This document shows, piece after piece, positions 33,941-42,660 of a stretch of 64,000 nucleotides of DNA (the stretch's first letter is position 1; every line of letters begins with the position of its first letter). Source of the stretch: Pelagihabitans pacificus. GTDB lineage: Bacteria > Bacteroidota > Bacteroidia > Flavobacteriales > Flavobacteriaceae. The notes under the pieces were generated by a model. The model searched no databases. It saw nothing but the letters and a program-made list of their open reading frames with translations, and had not been told where the DNA came from. Location: the NCBI RefSeq assembly GCF_009371985.2, contig NZ_VIKU02000004.1, forward strand, positions 62,001 to 126,000, read 5' to 3'. A program made the position numbers and the translations under genes.

Positions 33941-35020
33941 ATGGGTTCGATAGAAATCAAACATCTAAAACTTATAGATACCATTGATCAGGTAGGCACG
34001 TTAAAGCGAGCGGCCAAGAAACTATATCTAACACAATCGGCCCTCAGCCATCAACTTAGGGAACTTGAGACGCGATTGGAGATCCGAATATTCCATCGGG
34101 TAAACAACCAACTGGTCTTCACTCCCGCCGGAAAGGCCATCAGGGAGGCAAGCGAGGAGGTTCTCGAACGGATGCACGCTTTGGAAGGTACCATTCAAGA
34201 AATCAAAAAGGATGATATTCGGGATTACATACACGGATATTCGGACGAAGAAACCGCCCGTTTGAACGACCAAGCCAAATCGATATCACAAATCCTTCAT
34301 TGGGATTCCAAATGGGACAAGGAATCCCTGATTCTGGAAGCAGGATGTGGAGTCGGGGCACAAACCAGGATCATTGCGCCATTGAATCCAGAATCAAGTT
34401 TTGTAAGCATCGACCTATCCTCCAAATCCCTTAAAAAAGCGAAGGAGTCCATCGAAGAAAACAATATCGAAAACGTAACCTTTAAAAAGGCCGATATTTT
34501 CCAGTTGCCCTTTAAGGATGCACATTTCGACCATGTTTTTCTATGTTTCGTTCTAGAACACCTCTCCCGGCCTATGGATGCTGTCAAAGAATTAAAGAGA
34601 GTGCTAAAACCCGAAGGGACTATAACCCTTATCGAGGGCGATCATGGTTCCACCTATTTTCATCCGGATAGTGAGAATGCCAAGAAATTAGTAGAGGCCC
34701 AAGTAACCTTACAAAGGAAAAAAGGGGGCAACGCCAATATTGGGAGGGAACTATATCCCATATTGTACGATTCCGGATTTTGCGATATAACGGTATCCCC
34801 CAGACAGGTATATGTCGATGATTCCAAACCTGAATTGGTCGAAGGCTTTATAAAAAACACCTTCACTGCAATGATCAAAGGTATTTCCGAGGAAGCCCTG
34901 GCACAAAAAGTAGTGGACAAAAACGAATTGGATGCCGGGATACAGGATTTATATAGAACCGCGGAGGGTGGCGGTACGTTCTGCTATACTTTTTTTAAGG
35001 CGAAGGCAAAAAAAGCATAA
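33941..35020 (+). CDS. LysR-type HTH fused to a SAM methyltransferase
   Basis: A 359-residue fusion. Residues 1-65 are a canonical LysR winged helix-turn-helix: IKHLKLIDTIDQVGTLKRAA, LTQSALSHQLRELETRLE, IFHRVNNQLVFTPAGKAI, resembling MetR. The linker helix (about 66-88) follows, but the LysR effector-binding domain is absent. From about residue 90 there is a class I methyltransferase: YIHGYSDEETARLNDQA, motif I LEAGCGVGAQT (130-141), SIDLSSKSLKKAKE, ADIFQLPFKDAHFDHVF, VLKPEGTITLIEGDHG. Either a DNA-binding methyltransferase or a deletion-born chimera. The frame is intact for over 1 kb, arguing for selection. Substrate and target unknown. Confidence 0.88.
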   Translation: MGSIEIKHLKLIDTIDQVGTLKRAAKKLYLTQSALSHQLRELETRLEIRIFHRVNNQLVFTPAGKAIREASEEVLERMHALEGTIQEIKKDDIRDYIHGYSDEETARLNDQAKSISQILHWDSKWDKESLILEAGCGVGAQTRIIAPLNPESSFVSIDLSSKSLKKAKESIEENNIENVTFKKADIFQLPFKDAHFDHVFLCFVLEHLSRPMDAVKELKRVLKPEGTITLIEGDHGSTYFHPDSENAKKLVEAQVTLQRKKGGNANIGRELYPILYDSGFCDITVSPRQVYVDDSKPELVEGFIKNTFTAMIKGISEEALAQKVVDKNELDAGIQDLYRTAEGGGTFCYTFFKAKAKKA

Positions 35021-35083
35021 TCCCGTAAAACCAACCTTTTTCGACACTGTTTGATTTCCGCTTACCTTGTTATCTGATTAGTG

Positions 35084-35101
35084 AAAGTTCAAATAAACGA
35101 T
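35084..35101 (+). repeat. junction motif copy 12
   Basis: Perfect consensus AAAGTTCAAATAAACGAT, 64 bases after the stop of the LysR-methyltransferase gene. Confidence 0.8.
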
Positions 35102-35103
35102 AA

Positions 35104-35253
35104 ATGGGCATCTAGGAATTCAATGTGCTGGTAGAACACGATAAATATGATAAGGTCTTTATTGAAGGCCAGTTCCTCCGTAAAGTTTCTGAAGGAAAGG
35201 TTAAATACGTACGTTATCCGCTATCATATTTTTTGGGTGGAGATTACTTTTGA
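35104..35253 (+). pseudogene. decayed small reading frame
   Basis: Starts at an ATG two bases after a junction motif, meets TAG at codon 4, then reads NVLVEHDKYDKVFIEGQ and KVKYVRYPLSYFLGGDYF to a TGA. The charged and aromatic composition looks like former coding sequence. No family recognised. Confidence 0.35.
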
Positions 35254-35614
35254 CTCCCTAGCAACAAAATTTTTGGAATTTCAAGCTTTGTAGAAGGCTA
35301 TAGTTTGAACCGGTACAGCAATGTCCCGGCCACAATTTAATTAGGTTATAAAAAAAGGAAAATCCCAAGATGGGTCAGGATAATCAGATACAATTTGAAC
35401 TGTATTTGGTCTCGCGTTCTTATGCCTGTTGGAATGACAGAAGATGATTTTTCCAAACAGATAAAGTCTAAATAAAAATGGGAATTGACAAGCCGGTTAA
35501 AGTAGCGGGGCAGAGAGGTATTCTAAGTCATTATATTATTAAAGGACCACAACAGACATATGGAATGGTTTAGTTCGAGGATGGCACAATCAAAGAAGTC
35601 TTTTACAAAAAAAT
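35254..35614. other. degraded stretch without an intact gene
   Basis: Fragments of frames appear but each is broken by stops. TTTGAAC occurs twice (near 35305 and 35395) and is complementary to the GTTCAAA of the junction motif. No RNA gene seen. Confidence 0.35.
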
Positions 35615-35632
35615 AAAGTTCAAATAGCTGAT
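35615..35632 (+). repeat. junction motif copy 13 (diverged)
   Basis: AAAGTTCAAATAGCTGAT, the last copy to the right. None was found beyond the tRNA-Asn gene. Confidence 0.6.
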
Positions 35633-35695
35633 TATTTGATGTAGTATGATGTCAAACAGGACCAATGGAAATCCGGGAGAAAAAATGGATTTTAT

Positions 35696-35714
35696 GTGCA
35701 AATTATGTGCAAAT
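35696..35714 (+). repeat. paired GTGCAAAT repeats, right island end
   Basis: GTGCAAATTATGTGCAAAT: two copies 11 bases apart, same spacing and orientation as at 26679-26697. Confidence 0.45.
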
Positions 35715-35720
35715 AAAAAA

Positions 35721-35747
35721 GCCTCAGAGAATTAAATTCTCTGAAGC
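35721..35747 (-). terminator. terminator after tRNA-Asn
   Basis: CAGAGAATT and AATTCTCTG form a 9-bp stem, followed on the minus strand by GGCTTTTTTATTT. Lies 14 bases beyond the tRNA 3' end. A similar, eroded copy is near 26388-26428. Confidence 0.7.
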
Positions 35748-35760
35748 CCCGTTAATATTG

Positions 35761-35834
35761 CTCCCCCTCTTGGGCTCGAACCAAGGACCCTCTGATTAAC
35801 AGTCAGATGCTCTAACCAACTGAGCTAAGGAGGA
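35761..35834 (-). tRNA. tRNA-Asn (anticodon GTT)
   Basis: Complete cloverleaf on the minus strand: acceptor TCCTCCT/AGGGGGA (one G-T pair), D-arm GCTC..GAGC, anticodon stem TCTGA/TCAGA with loop CTGTTAA (GTT), T-arm CTTGG-TTCGAGC-CCAAG. CCA is not encoded. Its 3' half is duplicated at 26527-26569, so it served as the integration site of the island on its 3' side. Confidence 0.96.
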
Positions 35835-35941
35835 ATAATCGTCCGCCAAATAACGATTTGGCGGGTGCAAATATAATCGTTTTTTCAATTACCCCAAACA
35901 AAAAATAGGGTTTTAGATCGTTGGCTGCTTTCCTTCCAAGC

Positions 35942-37261
35942 CTATTCGATAAACCGCTTGACGATATTCCAAATATCGTTCCCGAAAATCACGGCCATCA
36001 GTCCCATGATAATTACAAAACCGATGATCTGTCCGGTTTCCAACACCTTCTGGCTGGGTGGCCGTCCCGAAACGATTTCATACAACAAAAACATCACATG
36101 ACCCCCATCCAATGCAGGGATAGGCAACAGGTTTACAAACGCCAACCACACCGAAAACATGGCCAGGAAATTCCAAAAGAAGTCCCAATCCCAGGTCGGG
36201 GACATCATCTCTACAATACCGATAGGCCCTTTTACCTGTTTATAGGCCCCGGTCTTTGAATTAAAAATCACCTTAAATTGCCGTACCTGATCGGTCAACA
36301 CCTTGATGGTTCTATTAAAACCTGCAGGGATGGACGCCAGAAAATCGTAGTCGTCGGTCACCCGCAGATCCTTGAAATCGAGCTGTACCCCGATCATTCC
36401 TTCGTCCGGCACCCGGAGCGATAGATTTTCGGTTCTTCCATCACGCAAGACTTTGATATTGATGTCTTCCCCCTTCGACGTCCCAATAATCTCCCTAAAC
36501 TGGTCCCAGTACTCGATTTTTTGATTCCCTACCATGGTGATTTCGTCCCCTGGTAGAATACCGGCGTCTTTCGCTACCGAACTGTCGGCGACTACCTCGA
36601 TAATAGGTTTTGAGCGGTACGATAGAAAGTTTCTCCCCTGTTGTTGGAATACGGTGGCCTTTCCCTCATCGGAGAGGGGAACCGTTAGTTGTTGCCCGTC
36701 GCGCTCCACGGTCACTTCATCCCCTAATATGATTTGAAGTACGGCATCGTTGAATTTTTTGGTTTCCTTGCCGTCTACGGCCAGTATCTTATCCCCGGTG
36801 CGTAGCCCCAGTTGTTCCCCGACCGAATCTACCAAAATACCGTATTTTAAACTATCTGCCGGGATGTAGGTGTCCCCATTGCTAAAAAGCAGCATCGAAT
36901 AAATGATCCAGGCAAGAAAAAAGTTGACGGTGACCCCGCCCAACATTATGATGAGTCGTTGCCAGGCCGGTTTGCTTCGAAACTCCCAAGGTTGGGGCTC
37001 TTGCTGCATTTGCTCGGTATCCATACTTTCATCGATCATACCGGCAATCTTCACATAGCCGCCCAAGGGTAGCCAGCCGATCCCGTACTCGGTCTCCCCG
37101 ATTTTCTTTTTGAAAAGCGAAAACTTCCAATCGAAAAAGAGGTAAAACTTCTCTACTTTGGTTTTGAACCATCGGGCGGGAAGAAAATGTCCGAATTCGT
37201 GAAGAATCACCAAAATGGAGATGATAACGACAAATTGTATGATCTGTAACGTAAGCGTCAT
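35942..37261 (-). CDS. rseP: site-2 membrane metalloprotease
   Basis: A 439-residue intramembrane zinc protease of the RseP/S2P family, which cuts transmembrane segments of anti-sigma factors and clears signal peptides. The zinc motif HEFGH is at residues 21-25 in the first helix; the second metal site is NLLPIPALDGGH near residue 385. Two PDZ-like domains lie between (KYGILVDSVGEQLGLRTGDKIL and SSVAKDAGILPGDEITMVG). Length is normal. Divergent from the SCO gene. Confidence 0.95.
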   Translation of the reverse strand: MTLTLQIIQFVVIISILVILHEFGHFLPARWFKTKVEKFYLFFDWKFSLFKKKIGETEYGIGWLPLGGYVKIAGMIDESMDTEQMQQEPQPWEFRSKPAWQRLIIMLGGVTVNFFLAWIIYSMLLFSNGDTYIPADSLKYGILVDSVGEQLGLRTGDKILAVDGKETKKFNDAVLQIILGDEVTVERDGQQLTVPLSDEGKATVFQQQGRNFLSYRSKPIIEVVADSSVAKDAGILPGDEITMVGNQKIEYWDQFREIIGTSKGEDINIKVLRDGRTENLSLRVPDEGMIGVQLDFKDLRVTDDYDFLASIPAGFNRTIKVLTDQVRQFKVIFNSKTGAYKQVKGPIGIVEMMSPTWDWDFFWNFLAMFSVWLAFVNLLPIPALDGGHVMFLLYEIVSGRPPSQKVLETGQIIGFVIIMGLMAVIFGNDIWNIVKRFIE

Positions 37262-37378
37262 TTGCTATTTTTAACTTTTAAAACGCACAAAAGTACGGCT
37301 TTAGGCATTCTTAAAAAAAGAAACCATTTTTCCACGGCGGTATTTAAGAAACTTTTAGTACCCGGATTCCACCGATCG

Positions 37379-37410
37379 CTTGAATGCCCCCAAGGCATAA
37401 CGTATCTTTG
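37379..37410 (+). promoter_or_regulatory. Bacteroidota-type promoter of the SCO gene
   Basis: TTG at 37380-37382 and TATCTTTG at 37403-37410, 20 bases apart, match the -33 TTG / -7 TAnnTTTG promoter of this phylum. The gene start follows 12 bases later. Confidence 0.55.
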
Positions 37411-37421
37411 CCAAAAAGAGT

Positions 37422-38096
37422 ATGCTGACGTTCTTCGGCAAGTATAAATTTTTCGGAATCGTACTTTTGGTACTATCATCGGTAATCATTTATCTTTTCT
37501 ATAATGCGTTGCAGCCACCAAAAAAGCTTCCGGTGTACCAGCCCAGTATGGTCAACCCGGAACTGGTGGATAGTACGTTGCAATACAAACGCAAGTACCA
37601 TACCATTGCCGACTTTTCGCTGATCAATCAAAATGGGGAAACGGTTACCCAAGATGATTATAAAGACAAGATTTACATCGCCGACTTTTTCTTTACCACC
37701 TGCCCAACGATCTGCCCGATCATGACCAAGAATATGGCCGATATTCAGGATCGGATCGAGAACGAAACCGAGGTGTTGTTGCTTTCCCATTCGGTAACCC
37801 CAGAGATCGATTCAGTGGGGCAACTAAAGAAATACGCCCGGGAAAAAGGCGTGAACGATGCGAAATGGAATTTGGTCACTGGGGATAAAAAACAGATTTA
37901 CGAACTGGCGCGTAAATCGTATTTGGCCGTTAAGACCGATGGCGACGGAGGACCCTTCGACATGATCCATACCGAGAACTTTATTCTGGTCGACAAAGAA
38001 CGACAGGTGCGGGGATTTTATGATGGGACCAATAAAGAGGAAATAGAACGCTTGATGCGTGATTTAAAGGTGTTGCAGGAATCTTACACGAAATAA
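37422..38096 (+). CDS. SCO-family copper-binding protein
   Basis: A 224-residue membrane-anchored thioredoxin-like protein. One helix at about 8-28 (FFGIVLLVLSSVIIYLFY), then FSLINQNGETVTQDDYKDK and the copper motif CPTIC (C94, C98) within FFFTTCPTICPIMTKNM. The conserved histidine is in DMIHTENFILVDKE near residue 183. SCO proteins deliver copper to the CuA site of cytochrome c oxidase or act as thiol reductases. Consistent with aerobic respiration; no oxidase subunits are in the window. Confidence 0.92.
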   Translation: MLTFFGKYKFFGIVLLVLSSVIIYLFYNALQPPKKLPVYQPSMVNPELVDSTLQYKRKYHTIADFSLINQNGETVTQDDYKDKIYIADFFFTTCPTICPIMTKNMADIQDRIENETEVLLLSHSVTPEIDSVGQLKKYAREKGVNDAKWNLVTGDKKQIYELARKSYLAVKTDGDGGPFDMIHTENFILVDKERQVRGFYDGTNKEEIERLMRDLKVLQESYTK

Positions 38097-38218
38097 AGGG
38101 GCCTTCCGCAGCTCAATCCAATCCGTTTACTTCGAAATTTTCTTTTTTGTTGTTTTAGCAAACATTTCGGGTTTTTTCTTTTACATTTGCCCTTACTTAT
38201 AATCAATCTAAATAAGAA

Positions 38219-38464
38219 TTGGAGATTACGGTCGCTCAGCTAAAACGTGGACAGAAAGGAATCATCAAAGAGTTTGCCGATGACATCCTTCCCATCAAGT
38301 TGTTGGAACTGGGCTGCCTGCCGGGGAACCAGGTAGAATTGGTACAGGTAGCGCCCTTGAAAGACCCGATCTACATTAACGTCAACGGCTCCCACATCGC
38401 GATAAGGCGATCGATGGCAGCCTTGATCCAATTGGAGATTATCGAAGAAGACACGGTGCGATGA
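38219..38464 (+). CDS. feoA: FeoA ferrous iron transport protein
   Basis: An 81-residue SH3-like protein, TTG start (38219-38221). Core: LKRGQKGIIKEFADDILPIKLLELGCLPGNQVELVQVAPLKDPIYINVNGSHIAIRRSMAALI. It supports FeoB in Fe(II) uptake at the inner membrane. Its stop overlaps the feoB start (ATGA). A TACATTTG element at 38182-38189 matches the phylum -7 promoter box. The leader AATCAATCTAAATAAG carries a TCTAAA half-site like that in the DtxR-type operator at 59731, so iron control is possible. Confidence 0.92.
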   Translation: MEITVAQLKRGQKGIIKEFADDILPIKLLELGCLPGNQVELVQVAPLKDPIYINVNGSHIAIRRSMAALIQLEIIEEDTVR

Positions 38465-40704
38465 GCAAACAGATCAATGTAGCGCTTATCGGCAATCCCA
38501 ACACCGGAAAGACCTCAGTTTTCAACCAACTCACGGGACTCAAACAAAAGGTGGGTAATTATCCCGGGATTACCGTTGAAAAAAAGGAAGGTGTCTGCAA
38601 GCTTCCACGGGGTGTCAAGGCCCATATCTTAGATCTTCCCGGTACCTACAGTTTGAATACGACCTCTTTGGATGAGAGTGTCGCGGTAGAATTGCTGTTG
38701 AACAAAAACGATAAGGACCACCCCGATGTGGCGGTGGTTATCAGTGATGTGGAGAATTTAAAGCGCAATCTCCTGCTTTTTACCCAAATCAAAGACCTCA
38801 GGATTCCGGCTATTTTGGTGATCAATATGGCCGATAGAATGACCCGTACGGGGATATCATTGGATATTCCGCTTTTAGAGGAAAAGCTCGATACCAAGAT
38901 TGCCCTAGTCAGCACCCGAAAAGGCACCGGTATCGACCGGTTGAAAGAGTTGATATCCGAATATAAGACACTCTCCAGAAATCCCAATGTCGACACTACG
39001 GTCATCGAACCCAGCTATTTCGAACGGCTCAAGGAAACCTTTCCCAATCAAGATCTCTACAAGTTGTGGTTGGTGATTACCCAGGATGTCAACTTCATGC
39101 CGATTGAAAAAATGCTGATCAAGGACTCTTCTTCCTTTACCACCAAATCCAAGTCGGAGCTGAAGCGATTGCAGCAAAAGGAGACCATTCTGCGCTATCA
39201 GTTTATCAACGGAATTCTAAAGGAGACCTACAAAATTGACATTGCTGCAGCCAAAGGATTTCGAGCCAGTCTCGATAAGATACTCACGCACAAGATATTT
39301 GGGTATCTTATTTTTTTTGTGATCCTGCTTTCTATTTTCCAGGCTATTTACGATTGGAGCGGGTATCCGCAAGCCATCATCGAAACGTTTTTTGCCTCGG
39401 CCAGTGAATGGGTGAAGAATACCCTACCCCCTGGCGTATTTACAAACTTAATAGCGGAAGGCGTCTTGTCGGGTATCGGTGGCATTGTGGTATTTGTGCC
39501 CCAAATCGCCTTTTTGTTCTTGTTTATTTCCCTATTGGAGGAAACGGGATATATGAGCCGGGTGGTATTCCTTATGGACAAATTAATGCGTCCCTTTGGC
39601 CTCAGTGGTAAGAGTGTCGTACCCCTTATTTCGGGAACGGCCTGCGCTATTCCTGCCGTTATGGCGACCCGTACCATCGAAAACTGGAAAGAACGTCTGA
39701 TTACCATTTTAGTGACCCCGTTCACTACTTGCTCGGCCCGTTTGCCAGTGTATTTGATTATTATCGCTCTGGTCATCCCGAAAGGGCGATTTTTGGGCCT
39801 CAACTATCAAGGCCTCACCTTGATGCTGCTCTATCTTATTGGCTTTGGTGCCGCTATTTTGGCAGCTATGGTGTTGAACAGGATTCTGAAAATAAAGAGT
39901 CGCTCGTTCTTTGTGGTCGAGATGCCCAATTATAAGTTGCCCCTTTTTAAAAACGTCGTGTTTACGGTCTGGGAAAAGACCAAGAGTTTTGTGGTCGGGG
40001 CCGGAAAGATAATCCTGGCGATTGCTATCATTCTTTGGTTCCTAGGTTCCAACGGGATTTCCGATAATTTCAAGAATGCCGAGGAAATCGTGGAAAAGCG
40101 TATTGCGTCGGAAGGGCTGTCGGATTTTAATCGGTCCAACATCGAGTCCGGTCTAGTTGCCTACAACGAAGCCTTGCGCGACAGTGTTCAAAATGAAGTG
40201 TACCGGATTGATGCCGCTGCCATTGCAGACTCGTTGCAACAGCGAAAAGAAGCGCTGTTTGAGACGGCAAAGAACCAGGAGATATCCAGCTTTAAATTGG
40301 AGAACTCTTATATGGGGTATATGGGCAAAGCCATTGAACCCATTGTAAAGCCTTTGGGGTACGATTGGAAGATAGGAATTGCGGTACTGACTTCTTTTGC
40401 CGCCCGGGAAGTATTCGTAGGCACCTTGGCGACCATCTATAGTGTGGGTAGCGATGAGGAAAATACGGATACCATTACCCAGCGAATGGCGGCCGAAGTG
40501 GACCCGACCACCAAAAAGCCGATATTTAACCTTGCCTCGGGAATATCCCTGTTGCTTTTCTACGCCTTTGCCATGCAATGCATGAGTACCCTGGCAGTAG
40601 TAAAAAGGGAGACCAATTCTTGGAAATGGCCCACGGCGCAACTGGTTTTTATGAGCACTTTTGCGTATCTTGTAGCATTGATTGCCTATCAAGTATTAAA
40701 ATAA
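38461..40704 (+). CDS. feoB: FeoB ferrous iron transporter
   Basis: A 747-residue inner-membrane Fe(II) permease with an N-terminal G domain. G1 GNPNTGKT is at 11-18, G3 within DLPGTYSLN, G4 NMADR. Membrane part: FGYLIFFVILLSIFQAIYDW, two Gate motifs (GGIVVFVPQIAFLFLFISLLEETGYMSRV and AAREVFVGTLATIY), ACAIPAVMATRTI, and TCSARLPVYLIIIALVIP with the conserved cysteine. Full length. Coupled to feoA by a 4-base overlap and followed after four bases by a small Cys-rich protein gene, forming the usual feo operon of Flavobacteria. Confidence 0.97.
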   Translation: MSKQINVALIGNPNTGKTSVFNQLTGLKQKVGNYPGITVEKKEGVCKLPRGVKAHILDLPGTYSLNTTSLDESVAVELLLNKNDKDHPDVAVVISDVENLKRNLLLFTQIKDLRIPAILVINMADRMTRTGISLDIPLLEEKLDTKIALVSTRKGTGIDRLKELISEYKTLSRNPNVDTTVIEPSYFERLKETFPNQDLYKLWLVITQDVNFMPIEKMLIKDSSSFTTKSKSELKRLQQKETILRYQFINGILKETYKIDIAAAKGFRASLDKILTHKIFGYLIFFVILLSIFQAIYDWSGYPQAIIETFFASASEWVKNTLPPGVFTNLIAEGVLSGIGGIVVFVPQIAFLFLFISLLEETGYMSRVVFLMDKLMRPFGLSGKSVVPLISGTACAIPAVMATRTIENWKERLITILVTPFTTCSARLPVYLIIIALVIPKGRFLGLNYQGLTLMLLYLIGFGAAILAAMVLNRILKIKSRSFFVVEMPNYKLPLFKNVVFTVWEKTKSFVVGAGKIILAIAIILWFLGSNGISDNFKNAEEIVEKRIASEGLSDFNRSNIESGLVAYNEALRDSVQNEVYRIDAAAIADSLQQRKEALFETAKNQEISSFKLENSYMGYMGKAIEPIVKPLGYDWKIGIAVLTSFAAREVFVGTLATIYSVGSDEENTDTITQRMAAEVDPTTKKPIFNLASGISLLLFYAFAMQCMSTLAVVKRETNSWKWPTAQLVFMSTFAYLVALIAYQVLK

Positions 40705-40708
40705 TAAA

Positions 40709-40867
40709 ATGGGTATGCTGCAACCTATATTGGTATACATTACACTTGCGATAGCAGTGGGCTTTATCGTCAGGAAATTCTTTTTGCCCAAATCACTGTT
40801 CGTTTCGAAAGGTGCCCACAAGCGTAAAGAAAAGGGTTGTGGACAGGATGATTGTGGGTGCCACTGA
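40709..40867 (+). CDS. FeoB-associated Cys-rich membrane protein
   Basis: A 52-residue protein: MGMLQPILVYITLAIAVGFIV forms one helix, followed by RKFFLPKSLFVSKGAHKRK and a Cys/His tail ending GCGQDDCGCH. This matches small FeoB-associated proteins that sit directly downstream of feoB in many bacteria; the tail probably binds Fe(II). It begins four bases after feoB and ends the operon. Confidence 0.88.
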   Translation: MGMLQPILVYITLAIAVGFIVRKFFLPKSLFVSKGAHKRKEKGCGQDDCGCH

Positions 40868-41046
40868 TTTCAAGGAACTATCGGTGCCGTCTTGAGTGCG
40901 TTGTCACAATTCTTCCCAAGACACGTCTTCCTCGTTATAGTTCGTTTTTCGATTCGTTAAAAAAAGGATAAATCCGTATTAAGGAAATCAAAAAGGGGTC
41001 GGTAAGTTAAAAGGGTATTCCTTCTTTTGTTTTCACGATAGATATA

Positions 41047-42579
41047 ATGCCAACGATGACCATAAAACACCTATCCCTCTTGGCGCTGATCCTGGGCTTC
41101 CAGGGCTATGCGCAACAGCTTAGCTCGGTAGTACTGGATTCGGCTACCAAAAAGCCGATTCCCTATGTGACCGTTCGCCTGAACAACAAAGGGATGATTA
41201 CCAACGAAGAAGGACGTTTTACATTTCGCTTGGATGGTTCCATCAAAGAAACCGATTCCTTATTTCTTTCCTGTATCGGTTATGCATCCCTGGGAAAACC
41301 CATTAACGAATTCACTGAGAACGTTATTTATCTGCCCGCGAAAGCTATTGAGCTTAACCCGGTCATCGTTACCAATAAAAAGTATACCCCTAAGGAGATT
41401 ATCGAGGAGGTTGAAAAAAATCTCGTCAAGAATTACCATCAAGGGTACTCCAAAAAGCGGTTGTTTTTACGACAAACATTCCGGAACAACATCATAAAGA
41501 CAGATTACACCCTGAAAAAATCAACCATCGATGCCTTTAACAAAAAGTTCTTGGACAGTGTCATCAGAACGGTACCCAAAAGCAGTACGTTCTATACCGA
41601 AATCCTCGGAGATCTGTACGGTGCAAGTGATAGTGAGGAGCAAAAACTGGACCTGATCAAGGCTTCGGAGCTGTACGATAAGAGCAGGGAGTTGGATTAT
41701 GACAAATTGGAAGAGAAATTCAACAAGATCATCAAGGCAAACGTGAAGACCGATTCCTATTTTAAAATAAAATCCGGAATCTTCGGCACAAAGATCGATT
41801 CGCTCGAATTGGGCATCACGGAAGTGGATTCTACCGATGCCGTTGCCCTTCAAAAAGAATTGGAGAAAAAAAAGAAGAACGAGGAAAATAGGAAGAAATT
41901 CTTTTCAAAATACCAGCGGGAGACCTTGGGCAACCTATATGGCAACCTGCCTATTTTTGAGGACACCGATTACAATGTACTTTTTAAACCGGGAAGGTAC
42001 GACTTGATACTGGAGAATTTCACGTATGTAGGGGATGATGCCGTCTACGTTATCGGTTTCAAGCCCAAAAGGTCCGAGGAATTTCAGGGTAGAATTTTTG
42101 TGAATTCCGATGATTTTGCCGTTATCCGAATGGATTTTGAGAATGTTGAGCCCCTGCGTAAGTTCAAATTATTGGGGGTTTCCCTTAATGAATACTTGGC
42201 TAGGGGAAGCATTATTTTTTCCAAAGGGGATAATGAAAAGTACCACCTACGTTATTACAATATAGAGAAAGGCAACCGTATAGGTTTTAAAAGACCTGTA
42301 AAGATTATCGAGAAGAACAAGAATGTAAAAGGGCGCCGAAAGCAAAACGAGCTGTCGCTCAAGGTTGACGCCGCTTTTGGAAGCACCAATCGATACGAGC
42401 TGGTGGTTTTTGATCTTGACCCTATTAATTCGGGCACGTATGAGGCGTTTAAGGAGAATAATAACTTACTGCCTACCTACATGCCAAATTATGACCCTAC
42501 TTTCTGGGCGGGCTACGATATCATCGAGCCGAACAAGGCCATCAAGGAATTTACGTCACAAGTCGAATTGGGCGACTAA
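41047..42579 (+). CDS. carboxypeptidase-regulatory-like domain surface protein
   Basis: A 510-residue exported protein with signal peptide (LSLLALILGFQGYAQ). Residues 22-100 are a CarboxypepD_reg-like beta-sandwich (SSVVLDSATKKPIPYVTVRLNNKGMITNEEGRFTF, FLSCIGYASLGKPI). The rest is a conserved Bacteroidota region with KYTPKEIIEEVEKNLVKNY, RLFLRQTFRN and a C-terminal beta-rich part (FTYVGDDAVYVIGFKPK, GRIFVNSDDFAVIRMDFENVEP). No TonB barrel is present. Probably an outer-membrane or periplasmic factor; function not established. Stands alone. Confidence 0.82.
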   Translation: MPTMTIKHLSLLALILGFQGYAQQLSSVVLDSATKKPIPYVTVRLNNKGMITNEEGRFTFRLDGSIKETDSLFLSCIGYASLGKPINEFTENVIYLPAKAIELNPVIVTNKKYTPKEIIEEVEKNLVKNYHQGYSKKRLFLRQTFRNNIIKTDYTLKKSTIDAFNKKFLDSVIRTVPKSSTFYTEILGDLYGASDSEEQKLDLIKASELYDKSRELDYDKLEEKFNKIIKANVKTDSYFKIKSGIFGTKIDSLELGITEVDSTDAVALQKELEKKKKNEENRKKFFSKYQRETLGNLYGNLPIFEDTDYNVLFKPGRYDLILENFTYVGDDAVYVIGFKPKRSEEFQGRIFVNSDDFAVIRMDFENVEPLRKFKLLGVSLNEYLARGSIIFSKGDNEKYHLRYYNIEKGNRIGFKRPVKIIEKNKNVKGRRKQNELSLKVDAAFGSTNRYELVVFDLDPINSGTYEAFKENNNLLPTYMPNYDPTFWAGYDIIEPNKAIKEFTSQVELGD

Positions 42580-42660
42580 GACCAAGGTCTTGGGATCATC
42601 AACAGACCATTGATTGCCAATCAAGGAGCGCGGTGGGCATTTTAAACCGATGCTCAAAGA

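Larger units (their letters stand above)
26527..35802. mobile_element. genomic island integrated in tRNA-Asn
   Basis: Bounded by a 43-bp direct repeat of the tRNA-Asn 3' half (26527-26569 and 35760-35802). A tyrosine recombinase pseudogene lies just inside the left end. Both ends also carry GTGCAAAT pairs spaced 11 bases (26679-26697 and 35696-35714). Cargo: two minus-strand surface proteins, an IS3 fragment, a PD40 lipoprotein, a phosphotriesterase-like protein, a LysR-methyltransferase fusion and decayed frames. The integrase is broken, so the island is probably fixed. Confidence 0.78.
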
